Below are positions 44,476 through 55,269 of a DNA stretch of 64,000 nucleotides, in pieces. The stretch covers positions 34,764 to 98,763 of the forward strand of contig JAOTOM010002327.1 of the NCBI GenBank assembly GCA_034440615.1. The letters are read 5' to 3'. Position numbers and translations under genes: made by a program. The stretch comes from Ashinkailepas kermadecensis (Eukaryota; Arthropoda; Thecostraca; Neolepadidae). The notes below the pieces were generated by a model. That model was not told the DNA's origin, did no database searches, and worked only from the letters and a program-made list of their open reading frames with translations. Position 1 is the first letter of the stretch; each line of letters begins with the position of its first letter.

Positions 44476-46448
44476 ACAGCCTCGACGGTCACATAAACCA
44501 TTCTGACATTTCCATCTCTGCCATGGCGTCCCGTAGACGATTACGTACGGGCCCGTGGTGAGAACCTTCGGGCCACGCCAGAGGTCCGAAGGTGTCTGGC
44601 GCAGGTGGAAATCATCGAAATGTACAGACAATAAAACCCGAAGTCCAGGGATGTTCAATAACTTGGTGACCGAAGCAATGAAACAACGAAATAAGCCATG
44701 GGCCTCGGGGAAGTCCCGATGATCAGTCCAACCTACAGCCATCGCCCATCGGTAACACTAATTATTTCCAAATGAATCAGATGGGGCTGACGTAAAATCA
44801 GACACAAACTAAACTTGTAGTCACGTAGTCACACACAAATGCTTGGGTACTCACGCTGGATAGTGATCGACATTTTTGTCAACATAAATAAGTTGATATA
44901 AGTGTCGGTATTTTATTACAATAGGTCCATGATACAGTTGCTATAATAGGTAGGCATCACATCATAGATGATGCCGATCGCTCCTCGTCCTGAAGTGAAC
45001 AATCGCCATTGACAGTGCTGCTATGGAAACAATTCACACATAAAAGGAAACACGACTGATACGAAAATGAGGAGTCAATGGGTATACTATCTGACATGGA
45101 ACAGGTCACAACATTGCGCCTTTGTGTCCCCTACTCGGGGCATTTTGTAGAGCACATACACACACACACCCCATGTACCGTTTTCCTGTGTGCCACCTTG
45201 TGCGACAGTCTTGTTCACGCGCCTGCTCTCAGATTCACCGCCGTGGCACACTGTGCACACGGCGGAGCTATCCCAATGTATCGGGCTCAGTGAGCGGAGG
45301 ACCGCTGCGGTGACACGAGGCCAAGAGACCGTGACCTCGGGGCGTGCCACCGGACAGAGGCATCTGCTCGAAGGCAGGTCATGCCGATGCTCCGGGCGTT
45401 GGTCGGTCAGCGTTAATCCAGTGGCACGACGAACACTCCCAAGTTACCGCCATCTCCTGGGTAGGAGCCAGCCAAGGAGTCTGTCCCGGGGTCAGACGCG
45501 AATGAAGCGCATGCCACATTCAAAATAAGCACATTAACCGACTACGTCACCACCGAAGTCGTTTATCATTGTGCTTATCTTTGCAATAGCCTGCTATACT
45601 GTTTTTCACTTGTTTGGAAAGCTCACAAGAATTGCTGTATGACCAACGCAGTCGATGCGCCCTGAGCGTAAATAACCAACCAAAGCTCACACAAATAACA
45701 AGTACACACATCACCAGAAAACACAAGGATCTTGGCACTGTTCCATATTCAACAGTTGAAGACGAGGAACATGATGAGGTCCAGGTTTCAGGATTCACCA
45801 GCTTTCTGGGAGTCGAGTGGATATCGTGTGGACTGGTAGGTTGGCCAGATCCTGAAACAGTGACAGACCGGTCAGCGGCTGGGATCACACAATGTAATCC
45901 GCAATGCCTGCGTTTCGAAACGTCACGAGTATCATCACGGCAGGTGACAGTGGTCATTAAAGTACTTGCTGTATACCAGCTTTATATCGGTTTGCATGTG
46001 AGATTGTCTGCAGAAGACCCGTTTAACTAGCAACGATTCTGTTTTTTTTCTCCACAATTCGACACCATTTCATATTCATAAGATTGTCCCTTGTTTCAAC
46101 GTCATCGTTAGTTCTGACGTCAAGACTCGATGGAGTCCACTCGACCAAAAATGAATTCCACGATTGGTGATCAAACATAGGACAGAGCTGGTGTCAGACA
46201 TCCTGGGCATTACTGGATGCTGTCTTTGGACAACATAGGCTGGACAATCATGTATTACATGCTACCATTCGACCGGCCTGCTGACCCACAATACAAGCGA
46301 GCTGTGTGGCGGCCGGTCAAGGTCGCCCATCGCATTAGACCACGACATACAAGAATGGCTTACATGTCCCCTCTGGAGCTCATGTCCAGAATATCCCAAC
46401 ATTCCCTAAATTTAGTTGGTGCATCCTTGAATTTGGACCAAGTTGGTG
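44476..46448. other. No gene recognised; includes SINE piece 45640-45692
   Basis: A GC-richer block at 45200-45540 carries ORFs on both strands without motifs. At 45645-45690, GCAGTCGATGCGCCCTGAGC then AATAACCAACCAA is a plus-oriented type 2 SINE end. The 138-codon ORF at 45614-46030 begins inside that SINE and is not supported as a gene. Confidence 0.4.
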
Positions 46449-46926
46449 CAGGGTTAAAATAATGGTTTTTCGTTAGGTGTGAGATGTCGAAACGCGCATA
46501 GTAGGATGTCGAAATTTGCAATGAAATTAGTGTCCTTTAAAATGTTTTTGATATCTTTCATACTCAAATTTGAGCCATGGTGTAGGTACTTATGACTACA
46601 TTTATCATTTGCTTTGAGATTCATAATTTAGGAAGAGCTATATTTGGGATAGGGAGAATAATACCTATGCTATAAACTGGTACTATACGCCACATCACAT
46701 AGTAATCCCTTTACCTGAAATTGTGTTGCGAAATGTTCGTGTATCACCATTCCTTATTGAGAGCATTAACATGATACTTATAAACGAGATACTGTTAGAA
46801 AGGAGACGTGAAGACTTCATAAGCACGCATCAAGGAGCAGGATGTCGATACTTCATGGAGAAGGATGTCGATTGAGTGTTCAAAAAGTGGTATATTCCAC
46901 CCTTTTTCACGAATAATTTATCACTG
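46449..46926. mobile_element. Complete hAT-type MITE with perfect 8-bp target duplication
   Basis: 478 bp with ends CAGGGTTAAA and TTTATCACTG. It is flanked by AGTTGGTG at 46441-46448 and 46927-46934, a perfect 8-bp duplication. It belongs to the same family as 34448-34933. The first end has mutated from CAGTGTTAAA. Non-coding. Confidence 0.95.
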
Positions 46927-46934
46927 AGTTGGTG

Positions 46935-47967
46935 CCACTCTGGACGTCGAGACGTACCAACATCTAGTCGTGTCGGTAAGCCTGGGTTAACAGGGGTGGC
47001 AGTCAGCACACTTCTGGCAGCTGGCCTGACAAGGCTGGGGTAAGTTACCGGGCGGCCGTGTCGGTGCATTGATGGCACGTTGAACTTTCGGTCAAAATTC
47101 TGCTGTTGAACTGGAATTTCATGGATCGGGTGGTAGGCTAGAGTTCACGCAACAAGCTCTGATTAGCAATAGGACCCTGATTCAGAAAGCCACCCCAGCA
47201 AGAACTCTGATTAAATTTATAAAAATAAATTACATTTTTTTAAAATTAATATTGTGGCTGGGAAAAAAATTGGATAGTCTACTAGTTATGATGAGTCTCT
47301 GTTTCTGTCACATGGTGCTTTACCTTAGAAACACCATATATCAATGTGATATCATTGTCTCATTGATTGATTGATCATTGATATGAGGCAAAATATCACA
47401 CCACCAATCTGACCCACTTCCAATTTTTTGAAAGTTGGTGTCCAAAAATGGAAAGAGGTTTTCCAATAATGGAATGCATCTTTAGCATTGCAATCTTGAT
47501 CTCTGGAATGCACATTAAGTAAATCATGTATTTGGACTGAGCAGATCTTCTTCCATGAGCAACAACTAAGATGAGCTAAGTGAGGGGAAATTTGTAGGCA
47601 AAATTTGCAGAGGAAATGAGTGGTCACATCATGTTCAGCACATTCATGAACAATGCATTAATAAAACAAATTCCAGAAATCATAAATTACCTTAAGCTGA
47701 AAATTTACAGACATGAACACCCTAACTGAATTCTAGTTCTGCTGAAATCCACAGTTAACTTAGAGGGAACATGCTGGTTGAATTGATGATAAATGCCTCA
47801 GTATCACAAGTCATCAAATTATTCCAACACTATAAAATATTTGGGTTCAAATGTAACGTAACTACTTCCAAGATGAGCATGATACCAAAACGTGTCACAA
47901 ATCTGACACATTTAAGATACAAAACACATCATTAATTGCTAAGATGTTGCATTTATGATACAAGTCA
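46935..47967. other. No gene recognised; AT-rich
   Basis: Scattered short ORFs with no domain (for example 47627-47352 minus). Low-complexity A/T sequence. Confidence 0.4.
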
Positions 47968-48276
47968 CCTAACCTCATGGTGCATTATATAAATTATAGC
48001 TATGATAAACCAAGAGGTAAGCAGGTTAGGTTGGGTTAGGTTGGGTTAGGTTAGGTTAGATTAAGCTACTGTGACCATCTCGTTAAGATATGCCAACCAT
48101 TTGTAGCATTAGCCAGTCAACCTAACCTCATGCCACATTATATAAATTATAGCTATGATAAACCAAGAGGTAAGCAGGTTAGGTTAGGCTAGGTTGGATT
48201 AGGTTAGTTTGTGTTAAGCTACTTTGACCATCTCATTAAGGTATGTGAACCATTTGTAGCATTAGTCAGTCAAAGC
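47968..48276. repeat. 152-bp tandem duplication with TTAGG-like runs
   Basis: Two units (about 47968 and 48120) share ACCTAACCTCATG, ATTATATAAATTATAGCTAT, GATAAACCAAGAGGTAAGCA, GGTTAGGTT-type runs, and CATTTGTAGCATTAGYCAGT. The (TTAGG/TTGGG) runs resemble arthropod telomere repeats or the GGTTA-rich simple repeats common in arthropod genomes. Confidence 0.9.
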
Positions 48277-50084
48277 CTCAGTGCCATACCTATGACTTCA
48301 TTACACCATACCAATGTGACGTCATCTTCCAAATTGAAAAGTAAGAATCGGCACCGAAAATGAGTGGTCGCATCTTCTTAGTCATGTTCATAAACATCAT
48401 ATTCTGAAAAAGTATTCCCAAAATTCCAAAACTACCTTTCATCAAAAATTTACCAGAAATTCTCAATTAAAGCCTACTCATGCAATGAATGTCCAATTTG
48501 ACCATTTGGAATTGTCATCATGGAACTTTGTTTCTGGAAGGGTGCTTCTAGCTGAAAAATTTGAGGGGGCATTCAGACACACTTAAGGTCAGACTTCTTT
48601 CAATGTGCAATTCTGGCTGAAAATCTGAGGGGACACTGGGGACCAGGGTGGGAATTAAGGCACTTCTTAAGAGATTTTATCTCTGAAAACATTTATGCAC
48701 TCCGGGTTCATACTGGATAGGATGGGCTTCACATGTACTCCGACACAAATGTGGGAACAAAGATATGAATAAAAACAAACACAGAAATACACCCAAAAAA
48801 TGCCGGTTATTACACTTACGGTCACCACTCAAACTAACCACTTTTTTGTAGCAGTCAGCAGCCGGACCACATCCTCACACACTCCATCAATCTCAACCAC
48901 TGACTGCTGAACCTCAATTTCCTCAAATCTCAACCTCAATTGCCGACAGCAACGCACCGACTACAACTTGCAAAAAGATGTGCATGCGCACTGAGTACAC
49001 TGTTCTCCGGCTTTGGAGCCGCGTCTCGGAAAAGCTGTGTTTCTGCCACCCTATAGTGGGAAAGTTTGACGGTTTTAAGACACGTTCTCCGGAGGCCACC
49101 GATCAGAATTGGCTGCGTTATCATTTTCTGGTACGAAATCTGTCCGTCAACTAATCAATGTCAGGTAATTTTTATATGACGTCATAACCATTAGCAACTT
49201 TGAACACATGGTTAACAGTGTCCACACAAGACCTTGACTGATCCTTTGCTTTGATCACATCCAACTGTGGCGTGTGCGATAGCGGAGTTGCGTTCGTATT
49301 ACGTGGGAAATTGGCTGCGTTGGTAGGTATGCGCTCTGAGCTGAGGGTGAAGTGTGAAGTATTTTTTTTTTTTTTTCATATGGCTAGCCTTGTACTGAGC
49401 CAAAAGTGAAAGGAAAGCGCATTGCTCCTGTGAGTTACGAGAAACAAAACAGTGCTGATTATTACGAGTCACTGCCGGGCGGTGCCATCCATTGTTACTT
49501 CCTTGTTCCTATGTTTTGATATTTCATCTGACCAAAAATGAGAATGATATTACTTATGCATATTATGTAGGTCTGAGTTAGGTTTTTCTGTTTGGTTACT
49601 GGTAAACAGATTCCATGCATAACACATAATGTCTTATGAAAATGTACTCCTGAAGATATCGGTTTGCACTCCGACTCCCAACTCGGAAAGTAAGTTTCCC
49701 ACTCTGCTGGGGACACATGCCCCCAGTGCCCATTGTATCTGCCACCGTCCCAGACACAACTGAAAGGGATTCTGATGAACTGGAGCCACTGAGATGGTTC
49801 CATGACAGCTTCATGCTGCACATAAGACCTCTCACTTCTTGCAGGCCTTCAACTTTTGGTATATTTGAACCAAAGTAGTCATACACCTACCTCACAGCAA
49901 GGGCTTGTGACCCCATGAAACATTGCATCCATATCCAGTTCAAGTTGTATATTTCAGCAGCCCGGTTCTGTATGCACCACATTCCATTACATTTTGAGTG
50001 CAAGCAACGCCTCTGTAGGAAGTGCAAAAGATCCCCGGTCAACATGCATCTCACATAACGTTCACCGGGGGGTTCGGCCACCTA
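48277..50084. other. No gene recognised
   Basis: Includes GGCTGAAAATCTGAGGGGAC (48611), related on the opposite strand to the C-rich block at 59480-59500, and a T15 run near 49363. Short ORFs only. Confidence 0.4.
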
Positions 50085-50225
50085 AGATCTAAAACTAGAA
50101 GCACAAAATTTGGAGGAATTACAGCTGTAGTGAACTCACTGCAGTATACATTTCATGACCCCAGGTCAATGTCTTCAGGGTCAAATGAGGTCACAATCAG
50201 CCTCCACTCCACCCCAGCCGGCACT
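50085..50225 (+). repeat. Interspersed repeat family B, copy 2
   Basis: CTAGAAGCACAAAATTTGGA, ATTACAGCTGTAGTGAACTC, TGCAGTATACATTTCATGAC: matches 35430-35560. Confidence 0.75.
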
Positions 50226-51224
50226 GCCCGTAAGTACAGAAAGTATGCACGTTCCGCTGCCAAACGGTAGGTAGAGACCGTTCATACTCACTCTCGCTAC
50301 ATGCGCTTGTACTGTGCATGCTGTCGTTACGGTTGGTAGTACGGACCCATCGTGCGATCGTTACGGCCGGCGATGAGTTAACAGGGCTGGATTGGTAAGA
50401 TAGAAGGTATTGATGGGTGTGTGGGATGACAATTGAGTTTCTTTAGAAATTTTGGATGTGGTATTTTTGGGTGTGACGTGCTTTTGTCGGGCTTATGGTA
50501 TGTTCCCTTTACAAACTTAACTTGGAACGGCCCTTATGGCTCTTAAGTCTGAACACTTTGACTGTATAACTGGCAAAACGCTTTTTCCAACACTCACCGC
50601 TGAAAACCATGGCTGACGCTGCACCCATTACACCGAAAAATGGCCCGTAGATTGGTCGCTCTTCCGCGGACATAATTTATCAGTATTTTGACTTTGTAAT
50701 ATGAAACTTAACCCGACAAACCACAGAACAAGACAACCCGAATATGGCCGGGGAAGACAACGCGCATGTCTTGTGACACTCAATATTTTGGTGTGAGGTT
50801 CTGTTCAAAGAAGACGTTCTATTGGCCAGAATCTGAAAACTAGCACAGATTCACCCAATCACAAATCATGTAACTTGAACCAGCTGGGCAATCCCAATGA
50901 CGTCATGCGAAGGTGAAGCTGTGAATAGTAAAAGGGGATTAAAAGACTAGCATATTCAAGAACATGAATGAAATTATGCATTAGCATTATGCCAAATGTT
51001 TCAATCATCTCTAAATATTTTGGCCACTGAGAACGTTTTTCCTCGGTACTAAAGGTTACAATGAAATTTAGTAGGTTTTCTAGTTCCAGCCCTAGTGACG
51101 CGAACAGAATGTGCGATATTTCTAGTAGAATCTACCAGGATTTTGGTATACACAAGTACGTCACGTAAAAATTCCAAATACGTTTTAAAACCTGGCTAAA
51201 ATTCATCTGTGGCGCAGCGAAGAC
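50226..51224. other. No gene recognised
   Basis: Unique AT-rich sequence with no supported ORF, RNA gene or repeat. Confidence 0.4.
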
Positions 51225-51445
51225 ATCACAAGGGGTCCGTATCGAAACATCCAAAAAACTAACATCCAAAGACGAAAAGTCCAATTACAAAAAGTCCAAG
51301 AACGCAAAGTCCAGGAATCATAACGTCCAAACACCGAAGGTCCAAAGTAAATAAAGTCCAAAAACCGAACATCCAAGGATCGTAAAAGTCCAAAGACCGA
51401 AGGTCCAAAACCGCAACGTCCAAGATCCAAATATCAAGAAGTTCA
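51225..51445. repeat. Degenerate array, about 15-bp period (AAAGTCCAA)
   Basis: Some 14 imperfect units of AAAGTCCAAAGACCG and variants (ACATCCAAAGACGAA, AACGTCCAAACACCG). On the minus strand this gives a repeated LWTFxxWTF pseudo-peptide with no other support for coding. Confidence 0.85.
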
Positions 51446-52602
51446 ACAATAGTTGGCGTGCTCTCAACAAGGCGGAATAATTGCCGCCTTTATTGAAAGT
51501 ATGCTCAAGGCAGTAACGGAAGCTTTTCTCTGTATCAACAGATGGCAGGACTTTCCAATAGATACAGTGTAAGGTGGTGAAACAACTAGTTGAACGTGTT
51601 TGAACTGTTGCGGTTTTAGGGGATGGGGTGGCTGGCGTTTTCATGCCTGTTAGGGAGGTTCAATATTGCCTGGAAGCAAAGTAAAAAATGTGAGTGAAGA
51701 AGGTAAGATCGTAAGCGATCATCGAGTCGGGACTTTTGAACCGGACCAAGGTGTTGACACGCTTTTGGAAATTAATGATTGTTTACGATCATGAATATGG
51801 AGTGGCTTATCGCATTATATCTGCAATTAATCAGGTATAAGTGATTAAAGACTACGGAGTCATTCTTGTTTGTGATGTTTAAAATCGTGAAAGGATTAGC
51901 TGATGTTAGCTTAATGATGTTCTGTTCAGGGCATCACTGGGAAATTTGTCTTAAAAGGTGGTTTTTTAATACATTTTTCTTCAGAATGCCATGTTTCTGA
52001 AGGTGATTAAGATGATGGGACCAGACCACTTGTTTTCTGTGCAAATGCTTACTTTTTCATGTTGTGAGCAAAATAATGCCAAAAAGAGGCTGAGATAGGT
52101 ATCATAGCATAAAAAGACATGTTTTAAAAAAAAATCCAGCATAACCTAGCATGACCTAGCCTAGCCTACCTTTGGAGGAAAAATACTCCAAAAATAAAAT
52201 TGGACAAGTGTGAAGGAATTTATTTTCTGAAAATAATATAAATTAAAAATAGAAACCTAACCAATACCCTGCATGGAGGGATGTCAATTCGGTGTTCAGA
52301 AAGTGGCCCATATCCATGTGTAATGACGGAGCGAGCGGGTGACATATCGTGCTTGTCATAAGGCAACCTGCACAGAAGGATGCATAAATGCTTATGATTT
52401 TACCTCCATATACTACCTTGGTCTCAACTATGTTTTCTCACACACTGCGATACATGCATTTGTTGTGCTGCGTAGTGGTAGACATGTGTCATAATGAAGT
52501 TGCAATTGGCATAGCCATCTGTAATGACATTCTTTTCTTGTTAGTTTTGCAGTGGGATGCATGTATTTGTAAACTAGTAATATTGTAATATAATTATTTA
52601 AG
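51446..52602. other. No gene; MITE trace at 52270-52310
   Basis: GGAGGGATGTCAATTCGGTG then TTCAGAAAGTGG resembles the right part of the 46449 MITE family. Also AGCATGACCTAGCCTAGCCT simple repeats near 52140. No coding evidence. Confidence 0.4.
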
Positions 52603-53908
52603 TAGGTTACCACCAAACTGTGTTCATCACAGTAATATGTCCTTCATACCTCTAGTCTGGATGCATTGTTCATTCAAGGAAACCAATGAAGAATATACCT
52701 GCATTTATTTGAATTATGACTGTATTCATGTTTTTAAAAAAATGCAATGTTGCAGTATATAATTATGATTGTGTTTTCCAACATGTCAATGTATTAGCCA
52801 AATACTCTATTTTCTAGGCATTGAAGACAGCATTGGATGCACCATCAGCAATGAGCTGGCACCATCTATGCTTACTATAAAATACTTTTGATTCCTAATC
52901 ATCTGAAGCAATGTAGGGCATGAACACAGACTCAGTAGGCATGCAGTGGTGGTGGTTGTGACTTTATGACAAACTCAGCAGCTCAGGCCATATGGTGTCG
53001 CCTGCCTCTCACCCTGGCAGGAAGGTTGGATGCCGCGGGAAATTGAACCCCGTACCTCTGGCTCTCCAGACGCTCAGCTTAACCACTGAGCTAACGATGC
53101 CCTGAAGTCATGTCAGTAGTCATCGGTAGGCATGCATGATGGCAGGTTCACTGACTGGGTGGCATTACAAGGGTGCAGAATATTTTTGAGTGAGACCTTT
53201 TCCACTCAGAGGCACCTTCAGCTAAAAAAATGTATTGATAGTGGCAGAGGGGAGGGATGGGTGCAATCGAGCTTCCCACATGCCAGAATATTTTCCATTT
53301 GGAAAAGTGACTGGCTAAATAAACTGCTATGTGGGGCTAGGGATGCACACAGCCTTCACAGAGATGTGCCTTTGCCACCTGGTCAAGGTCAGGGTTTTGG
53401 GATGCAATTGTGAGATTATTTATGTGACTGTAGTTATATATATGCCATGATGTATTTGTATAAGTATATAATGTTGCATAACATCCGACCATCAGTGATG
53501 TCACTCAATGGTTGGTAGTGGCCCAGGATCTAGCTGACAGCTTCCATTGTTTGGAACAGAATGCTAAGAACCGGAGTCTGGTGTGTTTGGTGTATAACCT
53601 GTTGGGTTGAACACCATATGTATGATGTTTAACTTCTGGGGTTATATACAATATGTATGGTGTGTGTCCACAGCCATATCATAATATAAATATTTATGTA
53701 GATAACCACCAAACTGAGTTAATCACAGGAATCTGTCTTCTCTATACCTCTTGCCTGGATGCATTGTTCATTTGAGGAATTTGAATTCAACAAATAGCAT
53801 TGTCTGCATTTATTTGAATTATGACAACTGTATTCATGTAAAAAAAAGTTGGTGTTTTACCACATAATCATGATTGTTTCAAATTGTTTCATGTATTAAG
53901 CAAATACT
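52603..53908 (+). repeat. Direct repeat pair (52603-52808 and 53698-53908)
   Basis: The two copies share ACCACCAAACTG, ATCACAG, TGGATGCATTGTTCATT, CTGCATTTATTTGAATTATG, TGTATTCATG, AATTATGATTGT and AAGCAAATAC, about 80% by eye, with starts 1.1 kb apart. Between them lie a SINE and unique sequence. Confidence 0.8.
52958..53105 (-). mobile_element. tRNA-derived SINE
   Basis: On the minus strand: box A TTAGCTCAGTGGTTAAGCTG, box B near GGGGTTCAATTTCCC, then CTGCCAGGGTGAGAGGCAGG and CACCATATGGCCTGAGCTGC. The body matches the plus copy at 58255-58410 closely. Confidence 0.88.
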
Positions 53909-54085
53909 AAAGTGAAGCAAGTGTAAGACAGTTAAATGTTAACATGTTTTCAGTCAAGAGTAGTTGATCAATGGAATGGTATGCATGGTGATGTGAGTCT
54001 TCCTTTGAATGTGTTTAAAAGTAGGGTGGATAAATTCCTGATGTGTAATGGGGAGATGGAAAATTGGGTAGATGAAGTGGGATAG
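53895..54085 (+). mobile_element. CR1-type LINE 3' fragment
   Basis: One frame reads RVVDQWNGMHGDVSLPLN then VFKSRVDKFLMCNGEME to a stop at about 54084. This is the CR1 ORF2 C-terminus (FSxRVVxxWNxLP...FKxxxD). It is distinct in sequence from the copy at 36 kb, so a second CR1 family was active. Confidence 0.8.
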
Positions 54086-54124
54086 ATATAGGTGAGTCAT
54101 GTGTGTGTTATGCATGACTATTGG

Positions 54125-54290
54125 TTGTGTAACTTTGTATGCTTTTCGGAGGGAACATGCCCCCTCCAAATGTTTACTCTGTCCTAATAATCACCACATT
54201 TAGCATGGAACACAATGTGGTATGCCACTCAATCCACTCGAGTCCTTCATGTGTCATGCCATCCCAACCATTTCAGAAACACCTATGATG
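54125..54290 (+). repeat. Interspersed repeat family A, copy 3
   Basis: ACTTTGTATGCTTTTCGGAG, CCCCCTCCAAATGT, TTTAGCATGGAAC, CCATTTCAGAAACACC: same order of landmarks as 5505 and 14955. Confidence 0.75.
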
Positions 54291-54682
54291 TATTAGTTGC
54301 AATCATGTGTGCTATTAGATCAAGGCATGTACTATGGGTGATCAAGTGCATGGGGCTTGATATGCTCTTACCTGTTTCTCTCATCTGGTTGGCTTCCCAT
54401 ATTCTCAAGTTTCACATCACCCAAGAATGAGTCCTGCAGCCTATCAAGGAGAGCCTGTATCTGCAGGTATGCCAGTCCCCCTACATTAGATAATAATAAA
54501 GTCATCAGATTGACAGGCAAGCAACAGGAGCTGGAAGATGTTCCTCAAGCATAATAGAAATACTTAGAATGATAGCATATAGCCACTGTATATGCTAATA
54601 AATAATTGTCACACAATATTTCTGATGCAAGTTCAGCAAAATTAAATGCAGAAAAATAGAGCTACAATTATAAGTTTGATTA

Positions 54683-54735
54683 GTATGCCTCAACGGTCGA
54701 TGTGTCGTAAAACCAATAACCAACCAACCAATCAT
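54683..54735 (+). mobile_element. SINE 3' tail fragment
   Basis: CCTCAACGGTCGATGTGTCG then TAAAACCAATAACCAACCAA; identical in plan to the 3' end of the SINE at 61583-61750. Confidence 0.75.
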
Positions 54736-54949
54736 GGTTATTTATTCATTATGTTCACACATCAACAATGTTGCGGAAAGCTGTACTGAGTATTGTCGAA
54801 TTAAAGACGATTATACAAAGTAACCAAGTGCTCATATGAAGTAAGATAGGATCACAAATCTGTCATTATGTTTATATTTCGAGCATGTCCCTTCTTCAGA
54901 GACTGAATAAATACGCAGGTACATTTTATGCACATGATTTTACACAGAT

Positions 54950-55100
<151 letters not shown>

Positions 55101-55269
55101 GTCATCTACCAATATTGACGAAATCATCATCTAAGTCCCAGTATCGACCATATTTAAATGGGCATTGTAACAAGTACGTATGATACGAGAATAACGAGAG
55201 AGAGATAAGAGTAATAATATTCGTCGCTTCGCTAGACACCCTTTCTATACATCTACCCTATACATCTAT

